From contig MAAN01000015.1 of the NCBI GenBank assembly GCA_002163135.1, positions 28,976-92,975 of the forward strand: a stretch of DNA of 64,000 nucleotides. The letters run 5' to 3'. This stretch comes from Alphaproteobacteria bacterium 46_93_T64. GTDB lineage: Bacteria > Pseudomonadota > Alphaproteobacteria > Sneathiellales > Sneathiellaceae. Shown one piece after another: positions 1 to 9,110 of the stretch; within the stretch, counting starts at the first letter, position 1, and the number at the start of each line of letters is the position of its first letter. Below the pieces are notes generated by a model, which worked only from the letters and a program-made list of their open reading frames with translations, ran no database searches and was not told where the DNA came from. A program made the translations under genes and the position numbers.

Positions 1-1
1 T

Positions 2-1630
2 CTTGGAGCAACAAGCGGACTTATTTTCCGTATCCATTATATTCAAGTAATGTTTTTGGCATTTGTTGGCTCGTTAGTTGGATTATTCCTTGGTTTTGGT
101 GGCGCGGTTCTGGCGTCGCAGTTTTTAGCGCAAGCACTTCCTGTTCCAGCTGTAGTTACATTTCAGGCAGGCCCCCTTATTTTGGCATCCGCGTATGGCC
201 TGCTAACAGCAACGCTATTTGCTGTCTGGCCTTTGGCGAGTGCGCGCGAAACATCTGCGGCCTCGCTCTTTCGGGATATCGTAGGGAAAAAGAAAAGGCC
301 ACGCCCGTTTTATCTAGCCATCATTGCTCTAACTTTTGCAGCTCTGGTTGCCTTAGCGATTGTCACTGTTGAAGAGCAGGCTTTCGCACTCGTATTTGTG
401 ATCGCTGCGAGTGCAGTCTTTGTCGTTTTGTACGGCGTTGGAGTATTAGTGCAATGGCTTGCGAAACGAGCGCCCAGAACTTCAATCCCCACGTTGCGTT
501 TGGCACTGGCAAATCTACATCGACCGGGATCGGCAACCGCAAGTGTTGTCTTATCCATGGGGTTGGGACTGACATTGTTTGTCACGGTCGCCTTGATCGA
601 AGGTAATTTGCGGGAACAAGTGCAGGGTCAATTACCTGAAAACGCGCCTGCCTTTTTCTTTATTGATATTCAAAACACACAGCTGGATCAATTTGTCGAA
701 AAAGCAGAGGCTGTAATTGGCGTAAGTGACGTTAATCATGTGCCTAATTTACGCGGCCGTATTGTTCGGGTGAAAGATGTTCCTGCGGCAAAAGTAAAAG
801 TTTCCAGTGACGTGAAATGGGTATTGCGCGGCGATCGCGGACTTACCTACGCCAAAGAAGTGCCGGTGAATGCAACCATTGTCAAAGGTGACTGGTGGCC
901 AGATGACTACTCTGGTGAACCACTTATCAGTTTATCGGAAGATGCCGCGATCGGGATGGATATCGGTGTAGGCGATAAAATGACGATTAACGTCATGGGC
1001 CGCGAAATTACAGCGAAAATTGCTAACCTGCGTAAAGTCGACTGGAGTACACTTGCCATCAATTTTGTGATTGTGTTTGATCATCACACTTTGGCGGCGG
1101 CTCCGCACAGTCATTTGGCAACAGCGAAAGCATCGGATCAATCTGAAACGAAGCTATTCCGTGCAATAACAGAGACTTTTCCGAATATTTCGGTTGTTCG
1201 GATGAAGGAAGCCCTGCAAACGGTCGCTAAAATTCTCGAGCAACTATCATCGGCTGTTACAGCAACGGCCTCTGTGACTTTAGTATCTGGTATTTTGGTT
1301 CTGGCGGGTGCTTTTGCTGCGGGCCATAGAAAACGTGTTTACGATTCAGTTATCCTAAAAGTTCTGGGTGCAACCCGGCGGGATATCTTCAAGATCTTTC
1401 TTCTTGAATATGCATTGCTCGGCATGGTCACATCTTTGATTGCTGCAGGTGCCGGATGGTTAGGTGCTTATATGGTGATTACCGAAGTGCTGGAAGCAAA
1501 ATGGACAAACTTACCGCTTACAGTGATTGGAACCGTTGTTGTGAGTGTAGGAGTTACAATCCTGTTTGGCCTATTTGGATCCTGGAGGGCGCTTGGAGAG
1601 AAGCCAGCTCCGGTTTTGAGATCTGAATAA
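2..1630 (+). CDS. FtsX-like ABC transporter permease (5' partial)
   Basis: The reading frame is open from base 2, so the true start lies outside the window; the in-frame ATG at 50 is internal. The first residues read LGATSGLIFRIHYIQV, the cytoplasmic loop before a membrane segment that is typical of FtsX/MacB-type permeases. Membrane segments follow near the start, then a long soluble (periplasmic) region around residues 190-400, and three further membrane helices at the C-terminus with a second LGATRRDIFKIF loop. This resembles the YbbP branch, which works with a YbbA/LolD-like ATPase presumably encoded upstream. The substrate is unknown; lipids or lipoproteins are usual for the family. The family call is secure, the exact role is not. 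Confidence 0.88.
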   Translation, partial: LGATSGLIFRIHYIQVMFLAFVGSLVGLFLGFGGAVLASQFLAQALPVPAVVTFQAGPLILASAYGLLTATLFAVWPLASARETSAASLFRDIVGKKKRPRPFYLAIIALTFAALVALAIVTVEEQAFALVFVIAASAVFVVLYGVGVLVQWLAKRAPRTSIPTLRLALANLHRPGSATASVVLSMGLGLTLFVTVALIEGNLREQVQGQLPENAPAFFFIDIQNTQLDQFVEKAEAVIGVSDVNHVPNLRGRIVRVKDVPAAKVKVSSDVKWVLRGDRGLTYAKEVPVNATIVKGDWWPDDYSGEPLISLSEDAAIGMDIGVGDKMTINVMGREITAKIANLRKVDWSTLAINFVIVFDHHTLAAAPHSHLATAKASDQSETKLFRAITETFPNISVVRMKEALQTVAKILEQLSSAVTATASVTLVSGILVLAGAFAAGHRKRVYDSVILKVLGATRRDIFKIFLLEYALLGMVTSLIAAGAGWLGAYMVITEVLEAKWTNLPLTVIGTVVVSVGVTILFGLFGSWRALGEKPAPVLRSE

Positions 1631-1705
1631 TGTTGATTTCACTTGAAATTTTCCACGTTTACTCCAATATCTAGATTAAATTCAATTCGTGTAGGACAGA
1701 TAAAA

Positions 1706-2413
1706 ATGGCAACCGACTATTCAAGGCTCAATACAGCTTCATCACATACGATGGATCAAGCTGCTCTTGATGAGGGTCTTCGCTCTCACATGCTGAAGGT
1801 CTATAACTATATGGCTTCAGGTTTGGCACTGAGCGGTGCCGCAGCGGCATTTACGGCTTCTAATGAAACACTGTATAACGCGGTTTTTGGAACACCTCTT
1901 CAGTGGGTTGTTATGTTCGCGCCGTTATTGATTTTATTCGGCATGGCGAAAGCAAACGTCCAAACTACCAAAATTTTGTACTGGGTAATGGTTACAACTT
2001 TTGGCGTGTCCATTGCGTACATTTTTCAAGTTTATACGGCTGAAAGTGTTGTTCGGGTATTCTTTATAACTGCGGCAACATTCGGTTCCGCGAGTTTGTA
2101 TGGCTACGTCACGAAGAGAGACCTTACTGGTATGGGCTCTTTCATGATGATGGGTCTGATTGGGATCATTATTGCTTCTGTCGTGAATATCTTCCTTGCC
2201 TCAAGCATGCTGCATTTTGTGGTATCAATCTTGGGTGTCTTGATCTTCACAGGCCTTACAGCGTTTGACACGCAGCGGATCAAATCTGAATATTACCAAG
2301 GTCACAGTGAAGAAGTTCTTGAAAAAGGAGCCATTATGGGCGCTGTTTCAATGTATCTGAACTTCTTGAACCTGTTCATGATGCTGCTGAGCCTGCTTGG
2401 CAATCGCGACTAA
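1706..2413 (+). CDS. Bax inhibitor-1/YccA family membrane protein
   Basis: The 235-residue product has a short hydrophilic N-terminus and about seven hydrophobic helices, ending in a short tail after MMLLSLLGNRD. The region FTGLTAFDTQRIK is the conserved sixth-helix signature of the BI-1/YbhL/YccA family, whose Asp residues near the C-terminus sense pH and Ca2+ in the bacterial homologue. I chose the ATG at 1706 over an upstream in-frame start at 1643: it follows the purine-rich AGGACAG and begins the usual family N-terminus. In bacteria these proteins sit in the inner membrane and some modulate FtsH. It is followed by a clear intrinsic terminator, so it is probably monocistronic. Confidence 0.9.
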   Translation: MATDYSRLNTASSHTMDQAALDEGLRSHMLKVYNYMASGLALSGAAAAFTASNETLYNAVFGTPLQWVVMFAPLLILFGMAKANVQTTKILYWVMVTTFGVSIAYIFQVYTAESVVRVFFITAATFGSASLYGYVTKRDLTGMGSFMMMGLIGIIIASVVNIFLASSMLHFVVSILGVLIFTGLTAFDTQRIKSEYYQGHSEEVLEKGAIMGAVSMYLNFLNLFMMLLSLLGNRD

Positions 2414-2435
2414 GAGTGCCGACATAAATTATTCG

Positions 2436-2467
2436 AAAAGCCCGGCCTTAGTGCCGGGCTTTTTGTT
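2436..2467 (+). terminator. Rho-independent terminator after the BI-1 gene
   Basis: An 8-bp perfect stem AGCCCGGC/GCCGGGCT with a six-base loop is followed by TTTTTG. It is 25 bases past the stop codon of the BI-1 gene. Confidence 0.85.
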
Positions 2468-2564
2468 TGAAAACAACGATAATTAAATTTCACTTGGCAG
2501 CTTAGTTCAACCTGCTAAAATAGTTGGAAAGCAAACATAATACTTATTCGAAAGTAACGACCCT

Positions 2565-4043
2565 ATGCGCATTCTTATCGCAATGATGAAACACGAAACC
2601 AATACTTTTTCGCCTATTCCAGCAGATTGGAAAAGGTTTGAAGATTGGGGTGTTCATTTTGGGGATGACGCCCGCGCTACTTATGAAGGCACGGCCATGC
2701 CTATGGGTGCCTATATAGAACTTGCCAAATCCATTGGGGCTGAAATCGTAACGCCAGTTGCTGCCGAAGCGATGCCCTCAGGTCTGGTAACGGCGGAAGC
2801 CTATAACAAATTGTCCGATCCGATTTTGGATGAAGTTCGAAATGGTGTTGATGCTGTCATGCTTGATCTGCACGGTGCTATGGTGTCCGAAGAAACACCA
2901 GACGGTGAGGGGACATTGCTGGAGCGTATTCGGGCCATCGATCCGGATCTCCCAATTGCTGTGACGCTGGACCTTCATTGTAATCTCACAGATAAAATGG
3001 CGAGCAATTGTACAACGCTTATCGGCTATAAAACATACCCGCACGTTGATATGTATGAAGTTGGCATGCAAATTGGTCAGTCGCTTCTGGATACTCTGGA
3101 TGCCAAAATAGAACCCGTCATGTCATGGGGAAATACACCGGTTCTGAGTCAAACTTTGTGTCAGGGTACAGATGATGAACCCATGGCAACCCTTATCCGC
3201 TTATGCCTAGAAGCGGAGCAAGAGCCGGGCATTATCGCCGCAACTGCGTTCGGCGGATTTGCACTGGCCGATATCAAGCAAGCTGGCAATTCGGTTATCA
3301 TTGTTGCCGATGGCGATCAGGCGAAAGCCGATGAAGTCCGCGACCGTATTCTTGCGAAGGCTTGGGAACTTCGTGAAGACTTTATTTATAAACATGCCCC
3401 GCTGGAAGAGCGTGTGGCAGAAGCAAAGACAATTACGGACGGCCCCGTTATTTTACTAGATCATGCTGATAACTGCGGATCAGGTGCGACGCAGGATGTG
3501 ATGACTGTTATCGCAGAAATCCTGCGCCAAGGTTTGGAAGATGTGGCCGTAGGTGCTGTCTGGGACCCTGCCGCAGTTGCTGAAATGCAAAAAACAGGTA
3601 TCGGCAACAAGATCACTCTGAAGCTCGGTGGTAAGACGGATATGCCTAGTATTGGTGAAGTCGGTGAGCCTCTTGAACTTACTGGTACGGTGAAAGTTCT
3701 CACTAACGGAGAATGGACAGTACGCGGTCCTATGTATACCGGGATTAAGGTGTTTATGGGACCGACGGCAGTTCTAGACACAGGTAATATGGAAATTGTG
3801 ATTGTTTCAAACCATCATGAACCATGGGACCAAGGTGTTTTCACATCCGTAGGAATTCAGCCAGAATACAAAAGATATCTTGTTCTGAAAAGTCGCATTC
3901 ACTACCGGGCCGGATTTGCTAAACTGGCTAAAGCGACAATGACGTTGGACGGAAAGGGTGTTACCACATCAGATAATAATCTGCTGGAATATAAAAACGT
4001 CCGTCGCCCGATTTACCCACTGGACCTGATTAACGAGGCATAA
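2565..4043 (+). CDS. M81 family metallopeptidase (MlrC-like)
   Basis: This 492-residue protein matches the MlrC/M81 family, named for the microcystin-degradation protein MlrC: an N-terminal DUF1485-type catalytic domain that begins MRILIAMMKHETNTFSP, then an MlrC C-terminal domain. A D-x-H pair (D136, H138 in TLDLHCNLT) followed by H160 in YPHVD has the spacing reported for the zinc ligands of MlrC. LDLHGAMVSE near residue 101 is another conserved block. Most family members have unknown natural substrates, thought to be peptides or cyclic amide compounds; it should not be read as a toxin-degrading enzyme. It is followed after two bases by a TPR gene, which indicates co-translation. Confidence 0.9.
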   Translation: MRILIAMMKHETNTFSPIPADWKRFEDWGVHFGDDARATYEGTAMPMGAYIELAKSIGAEIVTPVAAEAMPSGLVTAEAYNKLSDPILDEVRNGVDAVMLDLHGAMVSEETPDGEGTLLERIRAIDPDLPIAVTLDLHCNLTDKMASNCTTLIGYKTYPHVDMYEVGMQIGQSLLDTLDAKIEPVMSWGNTPVLSQTLCQGTDDEPMATLIRLCLEAEQEPGIIAATAFGGFALADIKQAGNSVIIVADGDQAKADEVRDRILAKAWELREDFIYKHAPLEERVAEAKTITDGPVILLDHADNCGSGATQDVMTVIAEILRQGLEDVAVGAVWDPAAVAEMQKTGIGNKITLKLGGKTDMPSIGEVGEPLELTGTVKVLTNGEWTVRGPMYTGIKVFMGPTAVLDTGNMEIVIVSNHHEPWDQGVFTSVGIQPEYKRYLVLKSRIHYRAGFAKLAKATMTLDGKGVTTSDNNLLEYKNVRRPIYPLDLINEA

Positions 4044-4045
4044 TC

Positions 4046-5365
4046 ATGCAAGACCTCTATGGCAACAAAATCACCACTCATTCCGAAAAAACCGTTGATG
4101 CGGTTAACCGGTTTTCTGAAAGCCTGATCGGGTTTGGCGTAGATTTTGGGGTCATCTTTGAGGCATCAGACGGAGATCCTGATTGCGCAATTGCAAATTC
4201 ACTGGCGGGCTTACTGGGATTGTTCCTTGAAACACCGGATCGCCTAGAGATAGCAGATAAATATTTTGTCCGTGCTAAGAACACGATGTCGAAGGCTTCT
4301 GAGCGGGAACAGATCTTTGTCTCGGCTTTGCTGGCTAGTCGGGATCAGGATGTCGCAACATCACTTAAGTGCCACCGCGAACTTGCTGAAAAATATCCAC
4401 GCGATCTACTGTCAGCCAAAATTGGTCAAACTCAGTATTTCAATCTGGGTGATGATGATGGGATGTTGTGGCTTGCAGATCGGGTTATAGATGCCCATCG
4501 TGATACAGCTTATGCCCATGGTATGCGCGCTTTCGGTCTGGAGCAAATGAGCCAGCTTGGGGAGGCTGAAGAAGAGGCCCGAAGAGCTACGCACATGAGA
4601 AAGTGCGATCCTTGGGCGCATCACGCGGCCGCGCATGTCATGATTACAGAAGGTCGGCATGACGAAGGCATTAGCTGGATGAACAACCTTTCTGATCAAT
4701 GGGATGGCTGCAACTCATTCATGTACACCCATAATTGGTGGCATCTGGCTTTGTTCCATCTTGAGCTTGAAGAATTTTCGCAAGCGTTGGACTTGTACGA
4801 CACTCATATTTGGGGGCGTGACAAAACCTACAGTCAGGACCAGATCAACGCAATTTCCATGCTGTGGCGTCTGGAAATCGCTGGCGTGGATGTGGGTGAC
4901 CGCTGGGAAAATGTTGCTGATTTTGTTGCGGCTCGCACCTTCGTTAATGATCAACCATTTCTGGATATGCAGTATGTCTTTGCTTTGGCAAGAGCTGGGC
5001 GAGAAGAAGCATTGAACAGATTAATGGCAAGCATGGAGATGATGCGACGTGAATCTCCATTATTCACCCGTACTGCGTGGGCCGAGGTAGCGATACCTGC
5101 GGCAAAAGCATTTGTGGCTTATGCCAAGGGCGACTTTAAATTGTGCCTAGCGCTTCTTGCACCAGCGCGTGCTCAGCTTCAGTCTATTGGCGGCAGTCAT
5201 GCACAACGCGATTTGTTCGAACAGGTCTGGATCCAGAGTTTGTTGAAAGAGAAAGATTTTGGCACGGCTCTTCCGCTTATTCAGGCGCGTCTTGATTTTA
5301 GAAAACCGGTGAAGCTGGATATGTCATTGATGCATATGGCGAAGAGTGCTTCTTTACTCGCCTAG
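4046..5365 (+). CDS. Tetratricopeptide repeat protein, TTC38-like
   Basis: The 439-residue soluble protein has helical repeats with TPR spacing and begins MQDLYGNKITTHSEKTVDAVNRF, an N-terminus found in the TTC38-type family. There is no signal peptide or membrane segment, so it is probably cytoplasmic. The blocks AYAHGMRAFGLEQMSQLGEA and WAHHAAAHVMITEGRHDEGI are characteristic of the family. It starts two bases after the M81 peptidase stop, so the two are almost certainly translationally coupled. Its 3' end overlaps the convergent DUF2794 gene by four bases. Its biochemical role is unknown; a partner role to the peptidase is inferred from context only. Confidence 0.8.
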   Translation: MQDLYGNKITTHSEKTVDAVNRFSESLIGFGVDFGVIFEASDGDPDCAIANSLAGLLGLFLETPDRLEIADKYFVRAKNTMSKASEREQIFVSALLASRDQDVATSLKCHRELAEKYPRDLLSAKIGQTQYFNLGDDDGMLWLADRVIDAHRDTAYAHGMRAFGLEQMSQLGEAEEEARRATHMRKCDPWAHHAAAHVMITEGRHDEGISWMNNLSDQWDGCNSFMYTHNWWHLALFHLELEEFSQALDLYDTHIWGRDKTYSQDQINAISMLWRLEIAGVDVGDRWENVADFVAARTFVNDQPFLDMQYVFALARAGREEALNRLMASMEMMRRESPLFTRTAWAEVAIPAAKAFVAYAKGDFKLCLALLAPARAQLQSIGGSHAQRDLFEQVWIQSLLKEKDFGTALPLIQARLDFRKPVKLDMSLMHMAKSASLLA

Positions 5366-5736
5366 TCTACTGATTGCAGGCGTTTTTTATCAAATACTTT
5401 AAGAACTTGTTCCAGATCCTTGCCTCGTTTTAAAGTGCGCCCTGATTGACTAAGCACTGAAAATGCGCCTTGTTTATTGGCAAGTCTGGGCTCTTTATAG
5501 ATACGGAAAATGGGCTTATCGGTAGTTCTGTGAAAAATGGCAAAGCTGCAAGTGGTCTTGGTTTGGCCAATAGCGTAATCGCGCCATTCTGATTTGGCGA
5601 CCATTAGCCCGTATACTTGTAATATCTGGCTAAGTTCTTTTCGATTGAAGAATATCGGAGCGGGTGTTTTTGGCGCATTGATGCTACGCCCTGTCTGGCT
5701 TAAGGGGTGATTGATTAGTTCAACAACTTCGCTCAT
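5362..5736 (-). CDS. DUF2794 domain protein
   Basis: The product is about 124 residues from the ATG at 5736 (an upstream in-frame start at 5790 would add 18 residues that do not look family-like). The block GQTKTTCSFAIFHRT, followed by PIFRIYKEPRLANKQGAFSV, is the conserved DUF2794 core, a small cytoplasmic family found mainly in Alphaproteobacteria, often in single copy. No enzymatic motif is visible. It is convergent with the TPR gene and divergent from msrB. Function is unknown. Confidence 0.8.
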   Translation of the reverse strand: MSEVVELINHPLSQTGRSINAPKTPAPIFFNRKELSQILQVYGLMVAKSEWRDYAIGQTKTTCSFAIFHRTTDKPIFRIYKEPRLANKQGAFSVLSQSGRTLKRGKDLEQVLKVFDKKRLQSVD

Positions 5737-5866
5737 CGGCCCATCCACTTCGTAATAATTTATTTTCTCGCATATACACGAACACGTCAAGTTTTGTGAT
5801 ATTTATAATGCTCTTCCTTATATATATGTAGGATGGCGAAATAATCTATTAAAGTGGAGATTAGCG

Positions 5867-6262
5867 GTGGACAAGGTTACGAAGACAGATGCTGAATGGA
5901 AAGCACAGCTGAGCCATGAACAATACAAAGTAACCCGTAAAAAAGGGACGGAACGTGCTTTTAGCGGCGCGTACGACAGCAACAAGAAAGAGGGCGTCTA
6001 CGCCTGTATTTGCTGCGGTGAACCTTTGTTTGATTCAAATACAAAATTTGATTCAGGTACAGGATGGCCCAGTTTTTTCAAACCACTAAGTGAAGAAATG
6101 GTAGGCGAGATCTCGGATCGCAGTTTCTTTATGCGCCGCACCGAAGTGATCTGCAATAAATGTGATGCGCATTTAGGACACGTTTTTCCAGACGGGCCAG
6201 CCCCGACAGGTCTTAGATATTGCCTCAACTCTGCCGCGTTGAATTTTAAAGAAAAAGAGTAA
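5867..6262 (+). CDS. msrB: Peptide-methionine (R)-S-oxide reductase MsrB
   Basis: MsrB reduces the R-epimer of methionine sulfoxide in damaged proteins, using thioredoxin. The 131-residue protein carries the complete family signature: a zinc site from C47/C50 and C96/C99 (CNKC), the substrate block [18 protein letters not shown], and RYCLNSAAL with catalytic Cys119. The start is GTG at 5867, eight bases after a GGAG-like sequence. There is no signal peptide, so it acts in the cytoplasm. It ends seven bases from the convergent ABC operon. Confidence 0.96.
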   Translation: MDKVTKTDAEWKAQLSHEQYKVTRKKGTERAFSGAYDSNKKEGVYACICCGEPLFDSNTKFDSGTGWPSFFKPLSEEMVGEISDRSFFMRRTEVICNKCDAHLGHVFPDGPAPTGLRYCLNSAALNFKEKE

Positions 6263-6269
6263 CTTCAGT

Positions 6270-7265
6270 TTACACAGATGCTGCTCGTGCCATCATTTCT
6301 TTAGAAAAATGACAAGCGGCAAAATGATCGGGGGAGACTTCTTTTAACATCGGTGTCTCTCGTTTGCAGCGATCATCAACCATGGGGCAACGATCCTGAA
6401 AGGCGCAGCCGTTACGTTTTTCAGTTTGACCTGTAACTGAACCACTTAAACGAATGCGATCACGTTTTTTGCCGGCCGCCGGTTTTGGAACGGCATCCAG
6501 AAGAATACCCGTATATGGGTGGGCTGGCGCGGCGAACAGATCTTCTGTGCGCCCTTTCTCGACGATGGATCCCAGATACATAACCGCAACTTCATCACAA
6601 AGATATTCGACGACGGCCAAATCATGGCTAATAAACATGTAGGTGACACCAAAGCTATCTTGCAAATCACGCAGCAAGTTTAGCACTTGCGCCTGAACAG
6701 AGACATCAAGAGCTGAGACGGGTTCATCCGCCACGATGAGTTCAGGACGCGTTATCAATGCACGTGCAATGGCAATTCGTTGGCGCTGTCCGCCGGAAAA
6801 CTCATGTGGATATTTACCAACATCTGTTGGTTTTAGGCCCACTGAGGATAAGACTTCTGCAACCCGTTCCTCTTTTTCGCGTTTAGGCAAATTTCCAATG
6901 GCTGCCAGAGGCTCGGCCACAATGCGTCCAACGTTGTGGTGAGGATCAAGAGATCCGTATGGGTCCTGAAACACCATTTGGAAATGTTGACGTAGGGGCC
7001 GCAATTCGTTGAAACTTTTCCCAACAACCTCCTCTCCCAGAATTTGGACAGAGCCGGAGTCAGTTTCTTCCAACGCCATAACATTCCGAGCCAAAGTGGA
7101 TTTACCACAGCCACTTTCGCCAACAATGCCAAAACTTTTGCCTTCTTTGATTTCAAAGCTGACACCGTTTAGCGCATAAACAAATTTCGGCGCTGCAAAT
7201 AGGCTTTCTTTTGGCAACGGGTAGTGGCGAACCAGATCAGTGACTTTCAGGACGGTTTTACTCAT
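6270..7265 (-). CDS. Dipeptide/oligopeptide-type ABC transporter ATP-binding protein (DppF-like)
   Basis: A 331-residue ATPase of the oligopeptide/nickel (PepT) family. Walker A GESGCGKSTLARN, signature SGGQRQRIAIARAL, Walker B LIVADEP and the switch His in FISHDLAVV are all intact. The C-terminal Cys cluster CAFQDRCPMVDDRCKRETP is the oligopeptide-ABC C-terminal domain that carries an iron-sulfur cluster in some relatives. It is the last gene of a four-gene operon and overlaps the preceding ATPase by four bases. It energises import across the inner membrane; the substrate is unassigned. Confidence 0.93.
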   Translation of the reverse strand: MSKTVLKVTDLVRHYPLPKESLFAAPKFVYALNGVSFEIKEGKSFGIVGESGCGKSTLARNVMALEETDSGSVQILGEEVVGKSFNELRPLRQHFQMVFQDPYGSLDPHHNVGRIVAEPLAAIGNLPKREKEERVAEVLSSVGLKPTDVGKYPHEFSGGQRQRIAIARALITRPELIVADEPVSALDVSVQAQVLNLLRDLQDSFGVTYMFISHDLAVVEYLCDEVAVMYLGSIVEKGRTEDLFAAPAHPYTGILLDAVPKPAAGKKRDRIRLSGSVTGQTEKRNGCAFQDRCPMVDDRCKRETPMLKEVSPDHFAACHFSKEMMARAASV

Positions 7266-8257
7266 TTGTACAATCCCTCGCCTCTGGCTTCGATCGCTTG
7301 GTCAAGATGATGGCAAGATACTTTGTGTGCAGCTTCAAGGCTGAAGGCTACAGGGACAGTGTTACGGCACTCAGATGTCGCCAACGGACATCGATCTGTG
7401 AACGTGCAACCAGTTGGCAGGTTAATTAGATCGGGAACAGTGCCCGGAATTGTCGTGAGGCGTCCATTACGACCCATGCCAAGTTTTGGCATGGCAGCAA
7501 ACAGCCCTTGTGTATAGGGGTGCGTCAGGTTACCAAAAATTTGATCGGTAGCCCCGCTTTCAACAACTGTCCCGCCATACATTACCAATACTTTGTCAGT
7601 GTTTTCGGCAATAACGCCCAAATCATGGGAAATGAGGATTAGGGACATGCCTTCTTCTTTAACCAGATTTTGGATAAGTTCCAGAATCTGGTCCTGAATG
7701 GTGACATCAAGCGCAGTTGTGGGCTCATCCGCAATTAGGATGTCAGGCGAGCATGAAAGCGCGATAGCGATCATAACACGTTGACGTTGACCGCCTGAAA
7801 GTTGATGGGGGTAATTTCTAACGCGCTCCGACGGGTTGGGAATACCAACGCGTTCCATTAGATTTACAGCTTCGGTAAAGGCGTCCTTTTTGGAAAGACC
7901 GCGATGCAGGCGTAACGGTTCCATGATTTGCCGGCCGACAGTATGTACTGGGTTCAATGACGTCATGGGTTCTTGAAAAATCATGGCCATCCGGTTTCCA
8001 CGGATTTTACACATTTCTTTTTCCGATTTGACGAGCAGGTCTTCCCCGTTCATCAGAATTTCGCCGCTCGTGGTACCATTTTCAGGCAGCAATCCCATAA
8101 GTGCGAGTGCTGTCATGGATTTACCGCAACCACTTTCCCCAACAATACCGAGGGTTTGGCCTTTTTCAAGGATGATGTCCAAATTACGCACGGCTCGCGC
8201 TGGCCCCATCGCAGTGGACAGAGAAACATCGAGCTCTTTTACTTCCAACAAAGCCAT
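7262..8257 (-). CDS. Dipeptide/oligopeptide-type ABC transporter ATP-binding protein (DppD-like)
   Basis: A 331-residue ATPase paired with the downstream DppF-like subunit. Walker A GESGCGKSMTALAL, signature LSGGQRQRVMIAIAL, Walker B ILIADEP and ISHDLGVIAEN are present, with the C-terminal CTFTDRCPLATSECR cluster. The start codon ATG at 8257 is one base after the permease stop, and its end overlaps the next gene by four bases, so the operon is tightly coupled. Family and heterodimer assignment are secure; the substrate is not. Confidence 0.93.
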   Translation of the reverse strand: MALLEVKELDVSLSTAMGPARAVRNLDIILEKGQTLGIVGESGCGKSMTALALMGLLPENGTTSGEILMNGEDLLVKSEKEMCKIRGNRMAMIFQEPMTSLNPVHTVGRQIMEPLRLHRGLSKKDAFTEAVNLMERVGIPNPSERVRNYPHQLSGGQRQRVMIAIALSCSPDILIADEPTTALDVTIQDQILELIQNLVKEEGMSLILISHDLGVIAENTDKVLVMYGGTVVESGATDQIFGNLTHPYTQGLFAAMPKLGMGRNGRLTTIPGTVPDLINLPTGCTFTDRCPLATSECRNTVPVAFSLEAAHKVSCHHLDQAIEARGEGLYK

Positions 8258-8258
8258 A

Positions 8259-9110
8259 CTAGCGTTTCCTGCTCAAACGTGGGTCAAGTACATCGCGCAG
8301 ACCATCCCCAAGGAGGTTGAGGCCAAAGACGGCGAGTGCGATTGCAGCCCCCGGATAGACGGCTTGCATAGGTTGCAAGAACATTAATGTTTGTGCTTCA
8401 TTGAGCATCCGACCCCAAGATGGATGGGGGGGCTGGGTTCCAAGGCCAAGATAGGACAAGGCCGCCTCTGCAAGAATGGCAATGGCAAACTGGATTGTTG
8501 CCTGAACGATCAAAATTGACAGTATGTTGGGAAGGACATGTTCCATCGTGATGCGGAATTTGCCTTTACCCGACGCACGCGCTGCCATGACATATTCTCT
8601 GGTCCAGATGGCGTTGGCCGTCCCTCGTGTTATTCGAGCGAAAACGGGGACATTATAGATACCGATGGCAATGATGGAGTTCACACCGCCTGGGCCTAAA
8701 ATGGCTGTGATCATAATGGCGGACAAAATCGCTGGAAAAGCAAAAGAGAAATCGCTGAAGCGCATGATCAATTCTTCTGTCCAGCCCCGACGTGCAGAGG
8801 CAATAAGACCCAAACCGACACCTGCGAACAAACCGATTGAGACCGCTACAACACCAACTGTGATCGAATTTTGCGTTCCAGCCATCAGCAGTGAAAGTAT
8901 ATCGCGTCCGAACAGATCGGTCCCAAACCAATGTTCAGCTGAGGGAAGCAAAAATCTGTTTTTAATCGAAATGTCGTAAACTTCACCCGGCGTCCAGACT
9001 AGGGATACAACTGCGCACAGAAGCAAGAACGCGGTAATCGTACCGCCAACTACAAAGCTTCTGCTACGGGTGCAACGGGCAAAAAATGATTGCGAAGACG
9101 AACTACTCAT
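8259..9110 (-). CDS. Dipeptide-type ABC transporter permease (DppC-like)
   Basis: A 283-residue inner-membrane permease with an N-terminal helix, a periplasmic stretch containing HWFGTDLFGRDILS (the DppC/OppC signature), and five more helices. The EAA loop EYVMAARASGKGKFRI contacts the ATPases. It overlaps the DppB-like gene by four bases and precedes the ATPase gene by one base. Confidence 0.93.
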   Translation of the reverse strand: MSSSSSQSFFARCTRSRSFVVGGTITAFLLLCAVVSLVWTPGEVYDISIKNRFLLPSAEHWFGTDLFGRDILSLLMAGTQNSITVGVVAVSIGLFAGVGLGLIASARRGWTEELIMRFSDFSFAFPAILSAIMITAILGPGGVNSIIAIGIYNVPVFARITRGTANAIWTREYVMAARASGKGKFRITMEHVLPNILSILIVQATIQFAIAILAEAALSYLGLGTQPPHPSWGRMLNEAQTLMFLQPMQAVYPGAAIALAVFGLNLLGDGLRDVLDPRLSRKR

